Counted from the stretch's first letter, positions 28,069 to 36,535 are shown. The stretch: 49,691 nucleotides of DNA from a bacterium (GCA_030824555.1 JAVBXK010000083.1:1-49691), one strand, 5' to 3'. Notes: a model not told the origin generated them from the letters alone. Program-made: numbers and translations.

Positions 28069-28662
28069 ATGACCAAGGAAATTGCTGCCATCAACCTGAC
28101 CAACCATTTCCTCATTGCCATGCCTGGCATGGAAGACGACATGTTCGGCCGAAGCGTGGTGTACATGTGCGAGCACAGCGAAAAGGGTGCGCTGGGACTC
28201 GTGGTCAACAAACCGTCTGATATTCGCCTCTCCAACCTGTTTGACAAGGTCGAACTGCCGCTGGACCGGCCGGATCTGGCCAGCCAACCCGTTTTTCATG
28301 GCGGGCCGGTGCAGACCGAGCGCGGGTTCGTGCTGCACGACGCTGTGGCAGGGGAGGCCATGACAGCATCTGTCTACGCGTCCACCCTGTCCATCCCTGG
28401 GGGGCTTGAAATGACCACCTCGCGCGATGTGCTGGAGGCCATGTCCTCGGGTGCCGGGCCGAAACGGGTGTTCGTGTCGCTTGGGTATGCCTCGTGGGGG
28501 CAGGGGCAACTGGAGTCCGAACTGGCTGAGAACAGCTGGCTGACCGTCGAGGCGCGACCCGACATCATTTTCGATGTGCCCATCGAGCGCCGCTACGACG
28601 AAGCCCTTGGGCTGCTGGGCCTGCAGGCGTGGATGATTTCGCCCGAGGCGGGCCATTCATGA
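28069..28662 (+). CDS. yqgE: YqgE/AlgH family protein
   Basis: A 197-residue protein of the UPF0301 (YqgE/AlgH) family. The family opening is ...LTNHFLIAMPGMEDDMFGRS, then VVYMCEHSEKGALGLVVNKP, FHGGPVQTERGFVLH and FVSLGYASWGQGQLESEL, all conserved blocks. Molecular function is not settled; it was once tied to alginate regulation in Pseudomonas. It is the first gene of the set yqgE-ruvX-pyrR-pyrB-pyrC', the same order as in Pseudomonas, and overlaps ruvX by four bases. Confidence 0.95.
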   Translation: MTKEIAAINLTNHFLIAMPGMEDDMFGRSVVYMCEHSEKGALGLVVNKPSDIRLSNLFDKVELPLDRPDLASQPVFHGGPVQTERGFVLHDAVAGEAMTASVYASTLSIPGGLEMTTSRDVLEAMSSGAGPKRVFVSLGYASWGQGQLESELAENSWLTVEARPDIIFDVPIERRYDEALGLLGLQAWMISPEAGHS

Positions 28663-29102
28663 GTGCACCCAAGGTGCCCGAAGGGGCCAACCTGGCCGGG
28701 CCGGTTGACGTGCCACTGCGGCACCAGTTGTTCCTGGCCATCGACTACGGGCAAAAACGCACCGGTGTGGCGTCGGGCAACCGCATCACCCAGAGCGCCA
28801 GCCCGCAGCCGACCATCAAGGCCAGTGGCGAAGCGCAGCTGCTGGCGGTGGTGAAGCGCGTGAAAGAGTGGCAGCCCGATGCCCTGGTGGTGGGCGTGCC
28901 CTTTCACCCCGATGGGGCTGCCCACGACAACACCAAACGCGCCCGCAAATTTGCCAACCAGTTGCGCGAGCGCACCAAGCTGACCGTGTACGAGGTGGAC
29001 GAGCGCTACAGCACCACCGAAGCCCACTCGCTGGGCGCAGCCGATGCCGATGCGGTGTCGGCCTGCATCATTCTTGAACAGTTTTTGAGGAGCTTGCCTT
29101 GA
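28659..29102 (+). CDS. ruvX: YqgF/RuvX family putative pre-16S rRNA nuclease (Holliday junction resolvase-like)
   Basis: A 147-residue RNase H-fold protein. The first acidic motif is FLAIDYGQKRTGVASGN, the second region ALVVGVPFHPDGAAHDNTKRARKFANQL, and the third YEVDERYSTTEAHS. A final aspartate lies in GAADADAVSACIILEQFL. YqgF homologues process the 5-prime end of 16S rRNA in E. coli. The N-terminus is about 20 residues longer than usual. ATG 28659 overlaps the yqgE stop, and the gene's stop overlaps the TTG of pyrR. Confidence 0.93.
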   Translation: MSAPKVPEGANLAGPVDVPLRHQLFLAIDYGQKRTGVASGNRITQSASPQPTIKASGEAQLLAVVKRVKEWQPDALVVGVPFHPDGAAHDNTKRARKFANQLRERTKLTVYEVDERYSTTEAHSLGAADADAVSACIILEQFLRSLP

Positions 29103-29647
29103 ACCCAACCCCAGCCGGCATGTCAATCCACCTGGAGGCCGAGGTGCTGTACCAATCGCTGCTGCGCCACGTACGGGGCTGGCTGGTGCAGGTGGGCCAC
29201 CCTGTGCAACTGGTCGGCATTGCTTCGGGCGGTGTGTGGCTGGCCCAGCGCCTGAAAACCGACCTGGGCCTGGGCACCGACCCCGGCATCATTTCGTCGG
29301 TCATGCACCGCGACGACTTTGCCCGCCGTGGCTTGGCCACTTCGGTGCAAACCCGCCTGAGCTTCGACGTGAACGGTGCCCATGTGCTGTTGCTGGACGA
29401 CGTGCTCTACACCGGCCGCACCCTCCGCGCCGTGCTGAACGAGCTGTTCGACCACGGTCGCCCCGCTCAGGTCAGCCTGATGGTGCTGGTGGACCGTGGT
29501 GGGCGGCAGTTGCCTGTCGAAGCCGAATGGTCAGCCGCACGCATCACCTTGCCTGCTGGCCAGTCTTTGCAGCTGGCGCGTGACGAGCAGGGCCAGCTCA
29601 GCTTTGCGGTGGATGCCCCCACACCGTCAGCCACGTCCGTTTTGTGA
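29099..29647 (+). CDS. pyrR: bifunctional pyr regulator / uracil phosphoribosyltransferase PyrR
   Basis: A 182-residue type I phosphoribosyltransferase-fold protein. The PRPP loop is [21 protein letters not shown], as in PyrR, and the N-terminal part reads [11 protein letters not shown]. In Firmicutes PyrR attenuates the pyr operon by binding its mRNA; in proteobacteria this is less certain. I chose TTG 29099 since GAGGAG lies six to seven bases upstream and the codon overlaps the ruvX stop (TTGA). ATG 29120 is the alternative start. It precedes pyrB by 25 bases. Confidence 0.9.
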   Translation: MNPTPAGMSIHLEAEVLYQSLLRHVRGWLVQVGHPVQLVGIASGGVWLAQRLKTDLGLGTDPGIISSVMHRDDFARRGLATSVQTRLSFDVNGAHVLLLDDVLYTGRTLRAVLNELFDHGRPAQVSLMVLVDRGGRQLPVEAEWSAARITLPAGQSLQLARDEQGQLSFAVDAPTPSATSVL

Positions 29648-29672
29648 TCCCCGCCGTTTGGTGACCCCTGCC

Positions 29673-30635
29673 ATGAAAATCAACCGCAACCCGCAGCTCA
29701 ACAAGAACGGCGAGCTCATTCACCTGCTGTCCACCGAAGGGCTGTCCAAAGACATCCTGACGCACATCCTCGACACGGCGGCCAATTTCGTGAGTGTGAG
29801 CGACCGCGAAGTGAAGAAAGTGCCGCTGCTGCGCGGCAAAAGCGTGTTCAACCTGTTTTTTGAAAACAGCACCCGCACCCGCACCACGTTCGAGATTGCC
29901 GCCACGCGCCTGAGTGCCGATGTCATCAACCTTGACATTGCGCGCAGCTCGGCCTCCAAAGGCGAGAGCCTGCTCGACACCATTGCCAACCTGTCGGCCA
30001 TGGCTGCCGACATTTTTGTGGTGCGTCACAGCGAAAGCGGTGCGCCCTACTTGATTGCCCAGCACGTGGCACCCCACGTGCACGTGGTTAATGCCGGTGA
30101 CGGCCGCCATGCCCACCCCACGCAGGGGTTGTTGGATGCCTACACCATCCGCCACTTCAAGGGCAGCTTTGCCAACCTGACCGTGGCCATCGTGGGCGAC
30201 GTGCTGCACTCGCGTGTGGCGCGCTCCAACATCCACGCCCTCACCACCCTGGGCTGTGCCGAGGTGCGTGTGGTGGGCCCGCGCACGCTGGTGCCGTCCG
30301 ACATGGCGGCCATGGGCGTGCGCGTGTGCCACGACCTGAAAGAGGGCATCAGCGGGGCCGACGTGGTCATGACCCTGCGCCTGCAGAACGAGCGCATGAG
30401 TGGCGCACTGCTGCCCTCATCCCAGGAATTTGCCAAGAGTTTCGGCCTGACGCAAGAGCGCCTTCAGTGGGCCCACCCCGATGCCATCGTGATGCACCCT
30501 GGTCCGGTGAACCGGGGGGTTGAGATCGATTCAGCCGTGCTCGACGGCCCGCGCAGCGTGGTGCTCAACCAGGTCACGTTCGGCATTGCGGTGCGAATGG
30601 CCGTCATGAGCATCGTGGCAGGGCATTCAGCTTGA
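29673..30635 (+). CDS. pyrB: aspartate carbamoyltransferase catalytic subunit
   Basis: A 320-residue enzyme that condenses carbamoyl phosphate and aspartate, the first committed pyrimidine step. The carbamoyl-phosphate motif is [20 protein letters not shown], and the aspartate-domain marks are [12 protein letters not shown] and [10 protein letters not shown], followed by [11 protein letters not shown]. Length is normal. The frame is open upstream to 29496 within pyrR, but ATG 29673 ([19 protein letters not shown]) matches homologues. No pyrI regulatory subunit is present; instead a pyrC' gene follows, as in Pseudomonas, where the two form a dodecamer. Confidence 0.97.
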   Translation: MKINRNPQLNKNGELIHLLSTEGLSKDILTHILDTAANFVSVSDREVKKVPLLRGKSVFNLFFENSTRTRTTFEIAATRLSADVINLDIARSSASKGESLLDTIANLSAMAADIFVVRHSESGAPYLIAQHVAPHVHVVNAGDGRHAHPTQGLLDAYTIRHFKGSFANLTVAIVGDVLHSRVARSNIHALTTLGCAEVRVVGPRTLVPSDMAAMGVRVCHDLKEGISGADVVMTLRLQNERMSGALLPSSQEFAKSFGLTQERLQWAHPDAIVMHPGPVNRGVEIDSAVLDGPRSVVLNQVTFGIAVRMAVMSIVAGHSA

Positions 30636-30644
30636 ATTGAATAT

Positions 30645-30657
30645 ATAGCAAACTATT
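30645..30657 (+). repeat. dispersed 13-mer, copy 2 (ATAGCAAACTATT)
   Basis: This copy is identical to the minus strand of 6808-6820. It lies ten bases after the pyrB stop in a 75-base AT-rich spacer that also holds a small hairpin, TATGTG (30674-30679) with CACATA (30689-30694). Confidence 0.5.
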
Positions 30658-30710
30658 GAACTCCAAAAAGAGGTATGTGCTTAAAAAACACATAGAAATG
30701 TGGACCAATC

Positions 30711-32054
30711 ATGAAAATTCTCATCAGTGGCGGCCGTGTCATCGACCCGGCGTCGGGGCGCGACGAGGTCTGTGACGTTGCCGTGGCCGCTGGCCGCATC
30801 ATCGCCATCAAACCCGGCCTGGGGCAGGCTGGCAGCGGGTTCGAAGCGAAGCGCACCATCGATGCCACCGGCTGCATCGTGGCCCCCGGTCTGGTTGACT
30901 TGGCGGTTCGCTTGCGTGAACCCGGCCAGGAACACGCCGGCATGTTGGAAAGCGAAATGGCCGCCGCCGTGGCGGGTGGTGTCACCAGCCTGGTATGCCC
31001 GCCCGATACCGACCCTGTGCTGGACGAGCCCGGCCTGGTTGACATGCTGAAGTACCGCGCCGAAAAGCTGCACCAGGCCCGGGTGTTCCCGCTCGGTGCG
31101 CTCACGCGTGGGTTGCAAGGCGAGGTGCTGACCGAAATGGTCGAGTTGACCGAGGCCGGTTGCATCGGATTCGGCCAGGCTGAGGTGCCCATCGTCAACA
31201 CCCAGGTGTTGCAGCGCGCGCTGCAATACGCAGGCACGTTTGGCTACACCACCTGGTTGCGCCCGCAAGACGCCTGGTTGGGCAAAGGTGTGGCGGCCAG
31301 CGGTGCACTGGCCACGCGCATGGGCCTGTCGGGCATTCCGGTGGCGGCCGAGCTGATCGCGCTGCACACCATTTTCGAGCTGGTGCGAAGCACCCGCGCC
31401 CGCGTGCACCTGTGCCGCATCAGCAGTGCCGCTGGCATCGAGCTGGTGCGCCAGGCCAAGGCCGAGGGCCTGCCCGTGACCTGCGACGTGAGCGTGCACA
31501 ACCTGCACCTGATCGACGTGGACTTGGGTTACTTTGACAGCCGCACACGCCTGGCCCCGCCGCTGCGTCAGCAGCGTGACCGCGACGCGCTGCGTGCCGC
31601 GCTGGCCGATGGCACCGTCGACGCGCTGGTGTCCGACCACACCCCCGTGGATGAAGACGCCAAGGTGCTGCCGTTTGCCGAAGCCGAGGTGGGCGCATCG
31701 GCGGTCGAGCTGCTGTTGTCCCTGGCCAGCCGTTGGGCGCAGGCGGACGGCGTGGCCTGGCCTCGTGCCCTGGCCACGCTGACCGCAGGCCCTGCATCGG
31801 TGCTGGGTAACAGCCTGGGGACGCTGGCCGCCAGCGCAGGTCGGTTGGTTGAAGGTGGCGTGGCCGATATCTGCGTGTTCAACCCCACTGCTTGGTGGAC
31901 ACCGCGCACCGGCGCGCTGCGCAGCCAGGGCCAGCACTCGCCTTTCATGGGGCAGGAGTTGCCCACCGTGGTGACACACACGCTGGTGGGCGGGCAGGTG
32001 GCGTTCGAGCGCTCTTCCGAGCGCAGGTCTGAACGTGCAGGGGTCATGTGCTGA
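30711..32054 (+). CDS. pyrX: non-catalytic dihydroorotase-like protein PyrC' (PyrX)
   Basis: A 447-residue amidohydrolase-fold protein close to type I dihydroorotase. The zinc motif that should read Asp-Leu-His-Val-His-Leu-Arg-Glu-Pro-Gly is APGLVDLAVRLREPG, so both metal-binding histidines are lost. The later metal/catalytic region reads VSDHTPVDEDAK, keeping the aspartate. Such PyrC' proteins are inactive as dihydroorotase and act as a structural partner of PyrB. An active dihydroorotase should be encoded elsewhere. The gene follows pyrB after 75 AT-rich bases and overlaps plsC by seven bases. Confidence 0.92.
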   Translation: MKILISGGRVIDPASGRDEVCDVAVAAGRIIAIKPGLGQAGSGFEAKRTIDATGCIVAPGLVDLAVRLREPGQEHAGMLESEMAAAVAGGVTSLVCPPDTDPVLDEPGLVDMLKYRAEKLHQARVFPLGALTRGLQGEVLTEMVELTEAGCIGFGQAEVPIVNTQVLQRALQYAGTFGYTTWLRPQDAWLGKGVAASGALATRMGLSGIPVAAELIALHTIFELVRSTRARVHLCRISSAAGIELVRQAKAEGLPVTCDVSVHNLHLIDVDLGYFDSRTRLAPPLRQQRDRDALRAALADGTVDALVSDHTPVDEDAKVLPFAEAEVGASAVELLLSLASRWAQADGVAWPRALATLTAGPASVLGNSLGTLAASAGRLVEGGVADICVFNPTAWWTPRTGALRSQGQHSPFMGQELPTVVTHTLVGGQVAFERSSERRSERAGVMC

Positions 32055-32851
32055 CAGCGTTTCGCGCCCTGAGCCGCGCTTACGCGGCCGTGGCCCATGT
32101 GCTGGGCGGCCTGCGGACGTTGCGTCGCGATTTTCCGGGCATGCAGCCTGTTCAGCGGCAGCAGGCTGTGCAGCACTGGTCCCGCTGCATGCTGCGGCAT
32201 TTGGGTGTCGAGCTGCACGTCATGGGTTCAGTGCCCAAAGGTGGGCCCCTGTTGCTGGTGGCCAACCACATATCGTGGCTGGACATCCTGGTCATCAATG
32301 CGGTATGCCCGGCGCGTTTCGTGTCCAAGGCCGATGTCAAACACTGGCCGGTGCTGGGTGCGCTCATCACGGCAGCGGGCACCCTCTACATCGAACGCGA
32401 AAGTCGACGGGATGCCATGCGCGTGGTGCACCACATGGCCGACAGCCTGCGTCAGGGCGATGTGGTGGCTGTGTTCCCCGAGGGCACCACGGGCACCGGA
32501 CAGGTGTTGCTGCCATTTCATGCCAATTTGCTGCAAGCGGCCATTTCGACCGATTCGCCCGTGAAGCCGGTGGCCCTGGCCTACCTGGACCCGGCCACCG
32601 GTCGGCCGAGTGCTGCACCGGTGTACGTGGGCGACACCACGCTGGTGGCCTCCATCTGGCGCACGCTGAGTGCATCGGGCGTGCAGGCACGGGTCACGTT
32701 CGGGCTGAAGGAACGCAGTGAAGGGCGCGACCGGCGCATGTGGGCCGCCCATTTGCGGGCCGACATCCAGACGCTGCTGGACGGCGGGGTGCCATCCGAA
32801 GACACACGGCCAGCCAGCCTGGAGCAGCTGGACATCACGGTGGGACACTGA
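32048..32851 (+). CDS. plsC: 1-acyl-sn-glycerol-3-phosphate acyltransferase
   Basis: A 267-residue membrane-associated acyltransferase that makes phosphatidic acid from lysophosphatidate. The four family motifs are seen: LLVANHISWLDIL (the H-x4-D catalytic pair), the region GTLYIERESRRDAM, VAVFPEGTTGTG, and PVKPVALAYLDP. The start is GTG 32048, overlapping the end of pyrC' by seven bases, so translation is probably coupled. The N-terminal helix is amphipathic. aroK follows after three bases. Confidence 0.92.
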   Translation: MLTAFRALSRAYAAVAHVLGGLRTLRRDFPGMQPVQRQQAVQHWSRCMLRHLGVELHVMGSVPKGGPLLLVANHISWLDILVINAVCPARFVSKADVKHWPVLGALITAAGTLYIERESRRDAMRVVHHMADSLRQGDVVAVFPEGTTGTGQVLLPFHANLLQAAISTDSPVKPVALAYLDPATGRPSAAPVYVGDTTLVASIWRTLSASGVQARVTFGLKERSEGRDRRMWAAHLRADIQTLLDGGVPSEDTRPASLEQLDITVGH

Positions 32852-32854
32852 CAC

Positions 32855-33382
32855 ATGGGGACCTCTGTTTTTCTGGTGGGCCTGCCCGGTTCGGGCAAAT
32901 CGACCGTCGGACGGCAGCTGGCGCGGCGCCTGGGCCTGTCATTCGTGGATTCCGACCACGTCATCGAAGAGCGGCTGGGCTGTTCCATCCGTGATTTTTT
33001 CGACCGCGAGGGCGAAGTGGCTTTTCGCGATCTGGAGCAGGCCACCATCGACGAGCTCAGCCTGCGGCCCGACACGGTGTTGTCCACTGGCGGTGGCACC
33101 GTGCTGCGCGAAGCCAACCGGCGCATGTTGCACAGCCGGGGGTGGGTGGTGTACCTGAAGTCCAACCCGGTCGAGTTGTTTCGCCGCTTGCGCCACGACA
33201 AAACCCGCCCGCTGTTGCAGGTGGCTGACCCGCTGCAAAAGCTCAAAGACCTGTATCAGGCCCGTGATCCGCTCTACCGCGAGGTGGCGCACCACGTGTT
33301 GGAAACCGGCCGCCCCACCGTGTCCACGCTGGTCAACAACATCGCCATGCAGCTGGAACAACGCGCGCTGCAGATACCGTAG
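32855..33382 (+). CDS. aroK: shikimate kinase
   Basis: A 175-residue kinase that phosphorylates shikimate at the 3-hydroxyl. The P-loop is VGLPGSGKSTVGRQLARRL, the shikimate-binding aspartate is in SFVDSDHVIEERLG, the Walker-B-like segment is STGGGTVLREANRR, and the lid arginine lies in KTRPLLQ. Length is normal. In most relatives aroK is followed by aroB; here the next gene is convergent and unrelated, so aroB must lie elsewhere. It ends a run starting at yqgE. Confidence 0.93.
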   Translation: MGTSVFLVGLPGSGKSTVGRQLARRLGLSFVDSDHVIEERLGCSIRDFFDREGEVAFRDLEQATIDELSLRPDTVLSTGGGTVLREANRRMLHSRGWVVYLKSNPVELFRRLRHDKTRPLLQVADPLQKLKDLYQARDPLYREVAHHVLETGRPTVSTLVNNIAMQLEQRALQIP

Positions 33383-33401
33383 CCGATGGCATGAAGCGGC
33401 C

Positions 33402-33428
33402 ACCTGTCTGCCGGGGTTGCAGACAGGT
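33402..33428. terminator. perfect 10-bp hairpin between aroK and the EF-hand gene
   Basis: ACCTGTCTGC (33402-33411) pairs perfectly with GCAGACAGGT (33419-33428) around a 7-base loop, in the 75-base spacer between two convergent genes. There is no U-run on either side, but place and stem strength suggest a shared terminator or mRNA-end stabiliser. Confidence 0.5.
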
Positions 33429-33457
33429 CAGTTGGCGGCACTGCATGGGTTGCCCTG

Positions 33458-34408
33458 TCAGGCCAGCACGTTCACGGTTTGGCCTGTGGTGTCGCTGAAG
33501 TTGCCGCTGGCCATCTGCGCGTACTGGCTGGTCAGCTGCTCGGCCAATTGTTGAACGAAGTCAGTCAGTTCGGTTTTGCTGAGTTGCCCGTCGCTGTCCC
33601 CATCGGCCGCGCTGAACAGTTTGTCGAGTGCCGAGGTATCGGTGTCGGCAGCTGCACGTTCCAGCACCGACACCTGGCCGTCTTCGTTCGTGTCCAGCGG
33701 GTCATAGGTGGTCGTTGCGCTGCTGGTACTGGCAGCGCCGTCGGTACCACCTGCCCCACCCATACCACCCATACCACCCATGCCACCCGGTGGTGGCGGT
33801 GGCCGGTTGCCGTCCATGGCTGCCATGCCACCGCCTTGACCGCCAGGGTCAGGCCGCCCGGCATCGAATTCGGTTTCGCTCAGGCTGCCGTCGCCATCTG
33901 TGTCCAGCGCAGCCAGCAGGTCAGTGGCTGCAGTGTTGTCTGTTTCAGCTGCGCCGGATGTGCTACTGCCGGGCCCGTTGGCCATGTGGTCCAGCAAGGT
34001 CTGGAGTTCGGTTTCGTCCAGCGCGCCCGAGCCGTCGGCATCGACCTTGCCAAACAGGTCGTCACCGGGGCCACCTGATTTGCTGGCACTGCGCGACTGG
34101 GCAAAGTCCATGGTGCTGGGCGGTGGTGGCAGCACACTCTGCATGGCCGTGCCCAGCTCGTCGCCGCTGAGCGAGCCGTCGCCATTGGCGTCGGCCTGTG
34201 TCAGCAGATCCGCCGCCGTGGTGTCGATGCTGACGCCCGATTTGCTGGCCACCTTGTCCAGCGTGGCCTGCAGTTCGGTGGCATCGACACCGCCGCTGCC
34301 ATCGCTGTCGGTTTTCTGGAACATGCGCTCCTGCATGCGGGCGTGTCGGTTGGTTTGCGAGGCTTGCGTGGCTGCCCAAGAGTTGCCCAAGCCGCTGATG
34401 GAAGTCAT
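33458..34408 (-). CDS. protein with six EF-hand calcium-binding loops
   Basis: A 316-residue acidic protein. Six canonical 12-residue EF loops can be read in order: DSDGSGGVDATE, DANGDGSLSGDE, DADGSGALDETE, DTDGDGSLSETE, DTNEDGQVSVLE and DGDSDGQLSKTE, arranged as three pairs. Between pairs two and three is a Pro/Gly/Met-rich linker with a GGM repeat. No signal peptide or membrane helix is visible; the N-terminus (MTSISGLGNSW) is polar. It could be a cytoplasmic calcium sensor or leave the cell by another route. It is divergent from a two-component pair (195-base spacer), which may control it. No target is known. Confidence 0.85.
   Translation of the reverse strand: MTSISGLGNSWAATQASQTNRHARMQERMFQKTDSDGSGGVDATELQATLDKVASKSGVSIDTTAADLLTQADANGDGSLSGDELGTAMQSVLPPPPSTMDFAQSRSASKSGGPGDDLFGKVDADGSGALDETELQTLLDHMANGPGSSTSGAAETDNTAATDLLAALDTDGDGSLSETEFDAGRPDPGGQGGGMAAMDGNRPPPPPGGMGGMGGMGGAGGTDGAASTSSATTTYDPLDTNEDGQVSVLERAAADTDTSALDKLFSAADGDSDGQLSKTELTDFVQQLAEQLTSQYAQMASGNFSDTTGQTVNVLA
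33761..33787. repeat. 9-bp tandem repeat, three units
   Basis: Three units of CCATACCAC (the last with one change, CCATGCCAC) lie in the EF-hand gene and encode Gly-Gly-Met repeats in the linker. The unit length keeps the frame, so slippage would only change linker length. Confidence 0.7.
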
Positions 34409-34603
34409 GGTGTGTACCCTTTCAAGTGCTGTGTTGCGATGAACCAGATCTGATGCCTGCAGTGTGGGTACACCGTGTCAACGCACCGTATCGGTTGTGT
34501 ATCAACCCTGACACACAAGGCGGGGTGAACCGGGGAACAATCGGGTTTTTGCCTGTCAGTTCACCCTTTCACATTTGCCGCTGCGTTCGGTGCTTTGCCC
34601 GCC

Positions 34604-35380
34604 ATGCCCCACCTGCCTCACATCCTGCTGGTCGATGACGACCACGACATCACCGCGTTGCTGTCCGACTACTTGCGCCGCTATCACTTTGAGGTGAGCT
34701 GCGCCCACGAAGACATCGGCATGCGGCAGGTGCTCGCGTCGTCAGTGGTGGACCTGGTGGTGCTGGACTGGATGCTGCCCGGCACCGATGGGCTGACGCT
34801 GGCGCGCGAGGTGCGCACCCAGTCGCGCATCCCGGTGATCATGCTCACAGCGCGCAGCGGGCGCTTCGACTGCGTCATGAGCCTGGAAAGCGGGGCCGAC
34901 GACTACATGAGCAAGCCGTTCGAGCCACGCGAGCTGGTAGCACGCATCCAGGCCGTGCTGCGCCGGGTGCGCGAACAACCTGCCGAACAGACCCGCCCGC
35001 AAGATGCCCAAGTGGTGTGGTTCGACGGCTGGCGGCTGCACCGCATGGAGCGCCACCTCACCTCGCCAGCCGGGGTGGTGTTGCCGTTGTCGAATGCTGA
35101 GTTCCGCCTGCTGACCACCTTTGTCAACCACCCCCGCAAGTTGCTGACGCGCGAGCAGCTGATGGACGAGGCCCGAGGCCGCGAGACGGAAGCCTTTGAC
35201 CGCAGCATCGACCTGCTGGTCTCTCGCGTGCGCCAGAAGCTGGCCAAGGGCAGGGTTGCCGATGCCGAACCGTGTGCCGATGGAGTCGAACCCGTGGAAG
35301 AACTTATCAAGACTGTGCGGGGCGCTGGGTATATTTTCAATGCCCGCGAGGTGCAGGCCCTGCCAGCGTGGGGTGCATGA
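34604..35380 (+). CDS. OmpR/PhoB family response regulator
   Basis: A 258-residue two-component regulator. The receiver has acidic D11-D13 (LLVDDDHDI), phosphorylation site D55 (LVVLDWMLPGTDG) and lysine in YMSKPFEPREL. The winged-helix DNA-binding domain follows (LPLSNAEFRLLTTFVNHPRKLL, FDRSIDLLVSRVRQKL, TVRGAGYIF). A 15-residue insert near PCADGVEPVEE lies in the wing region. I chose ATG 34604 over the in-frame TTG 34595; no good ribosome-binding site is seen. It overlaps the kinase gene by four bases (ATGA at 35377-35380) and is divergent from the EF-hand gene. Confidence 0.9.
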   Translation: MPHLPHILLVDDDHDITALLSDYLRRYHFEVSCAHEDIGMRQVLASSVVDLVVLDWMLPGTDGLTLAREVRTQSRIPVIMLTARSGRFDCVMSLESGADDYMSKPFEPRELVARIQAVLRRVREQPAEQTRPQDAQVVWFDGWRLHRMERHLTSPAGVVLPLSNAEFRLLTTFVNHPRKLLTREQLMDEARGRETEAFDRSIDLLVSRVRQKLAKGRVADAEPCADGVEPVEELIKTVRGAGYIFNAREVQALPAWGA

Positions 35381-36504
35381 TGACCCGGTGGTTGCCCGAT
35401 ACGCTGTTCGGTCGCCTGGCGCTGCTGCTGGGCGTGGCCGTGCTGGCCAGTCACGTGATGGCCCTGACCCTGATGTTCCGGTTGTTGCCTGGTCCAGCGG
35501 CTCAACCAGGGCCGCATGGCCCACCACCGTACCTGTCGGCCGGTGCGCCTGCGCCACCCGGTGGGGAGGATGGGCGAACCATGCAGCGCATGCCGCCACA
35601 CCCGCCGCACGGTGAAGTGGGCGGGCCACCCGAAGTCTGGGCTTACCTGGGGTTGCTGGTGGACGTGGGTGTGCGCCTGCTGGCTTTGCTGGGGGTAGCC
35701 TGGTTCGGTGCACGCTGGTTGTCGCAACCGTTGCAACAACTGGCCAAGGCTGCGCAAGACCTGGGCGAGCACATCGACCGCCCGCCGATGCCCGAGGTGG
35801 GCACCACCGAGTGCCGTGAGGCCACTCGCGTGTTCAACCAGATGCAGCAGCGCATCCGCCAGCACATTGCCGAGCGCGAGCGTTTCCTGGCTGCCGTGTC
35901 GCACGACTTGCGCACCCCGCTGACGCGCATCCGCTTGCGGGCCGAGAGCGTCGAGGCCGCCGCCCTGCGTGAAGGCTTCCAGCGCGACGTGACCGAAATG
36001 CAGGCGCTGATCGAAGCCACCCTGGGCTACCTGGGCGGCCAGCAGGCCAACGAAATGCTTGCCCTGGTCGATGTGCCCGACCTGTTGCACAGCCTGGCTG
36101 ACGACCAGGCCGATGCAGGCCACAACGTGCAGGTCGATGCCCAGGCGCAGCCCTTTTGGGGGCAGCCGATGGCGTTGCGACGTTGTGTGGACAACCTGGT
36201 GTCCAACGCCATCCGCTACGGTGGCGGGCACGTGGTGCTGCGCTGCCACGATGAAGGTGCGCAACTGGTCATCGAGGTGCAAGACAACGGCCCTGGCATG
36301 CCTGATGCCGAACTGACCCGTGTCACCGAGCCGTTTTACCGGGTCGAGGCGTCGCGCCACAAAGCCCGTGGGGGTGTGGGACTGGGTTTGTCGATCGCAC
36401 TGGATGTGGCCCGCCGCCACGGTGGCACGCTGGCGCTGACCAATGTGCCGACGGGCGGGCTGCTGGCCACGCTGCACCTGCCCAGGCGGTTGCCTGGCGT
36501 TTGA
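35377..36504 (+). CDS. sensor histidine kinase (EnvZ-like), partner of the adjacent regulator
   Basis: A 375-residue membrane kinase. Transmembrane helix 1 is at about residues 10-33 and helix 2 at about 90-112; the short periplasmic loop between them (about 55 residues) is rich in Pro, Gly, His and Met (TMQRMPPHPPHGE). A HAMP region follows, then the phospho-acceptor H176 in FLAAVSHDLRTPLTRIRL, the N box DNLVSNAIRYGG, and the G boxes DNGPGMPDAE and GVGLGLSIAL. Start ATG 35377 overlaps the regulator stop; ATG 35380 follows directly. The loop is too short for a large sensor fold, so a metal ion or partner protein may be sensed. Confidence 0.9.
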   Translation: MMTRWLPDTLFGRLALLLGVAVLASHVMALTLMFRLLPGPAAQPGPHGPPPYLSAGAPAPPGGEDGRTMQRMPPHPPHGEVGGPPEVWAYLGLLVDVGVRLLALLGVAWFGARWLSQPLQQLAKAAQDLGEHIDRPPMPEVGTTECREATRVFNQMQQRIRQHIAERERFLAAVSHDLRTPLTRIRLRAESVEAAALREGFQRDVTEMQALIEATLGYLGGQQANEMLALVDVPDLLHSLADDQADAGHNVQVDAQAQPFWGQPMALRRCVDNLVSNAIRYGGGHVVLRCHDEGAQLVIEVQDNGPGMPDAELTRVTEPFYRVEASRHKARGGVGLGLSIALDVARRHGGTLALTNVPTGGLLATLHLPRRLPGV

Positions 36505-36535
36505 ACGGGTCCGGGCACCGAGCCGGATGGGTCCT

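Noticed and set aside
33761-33787. Short regular repeats as a possible CRISPR array
   Set aside because: The units are 9 bp, directly abutting, without spacers, and encode Gly-Gly-Met in frame.
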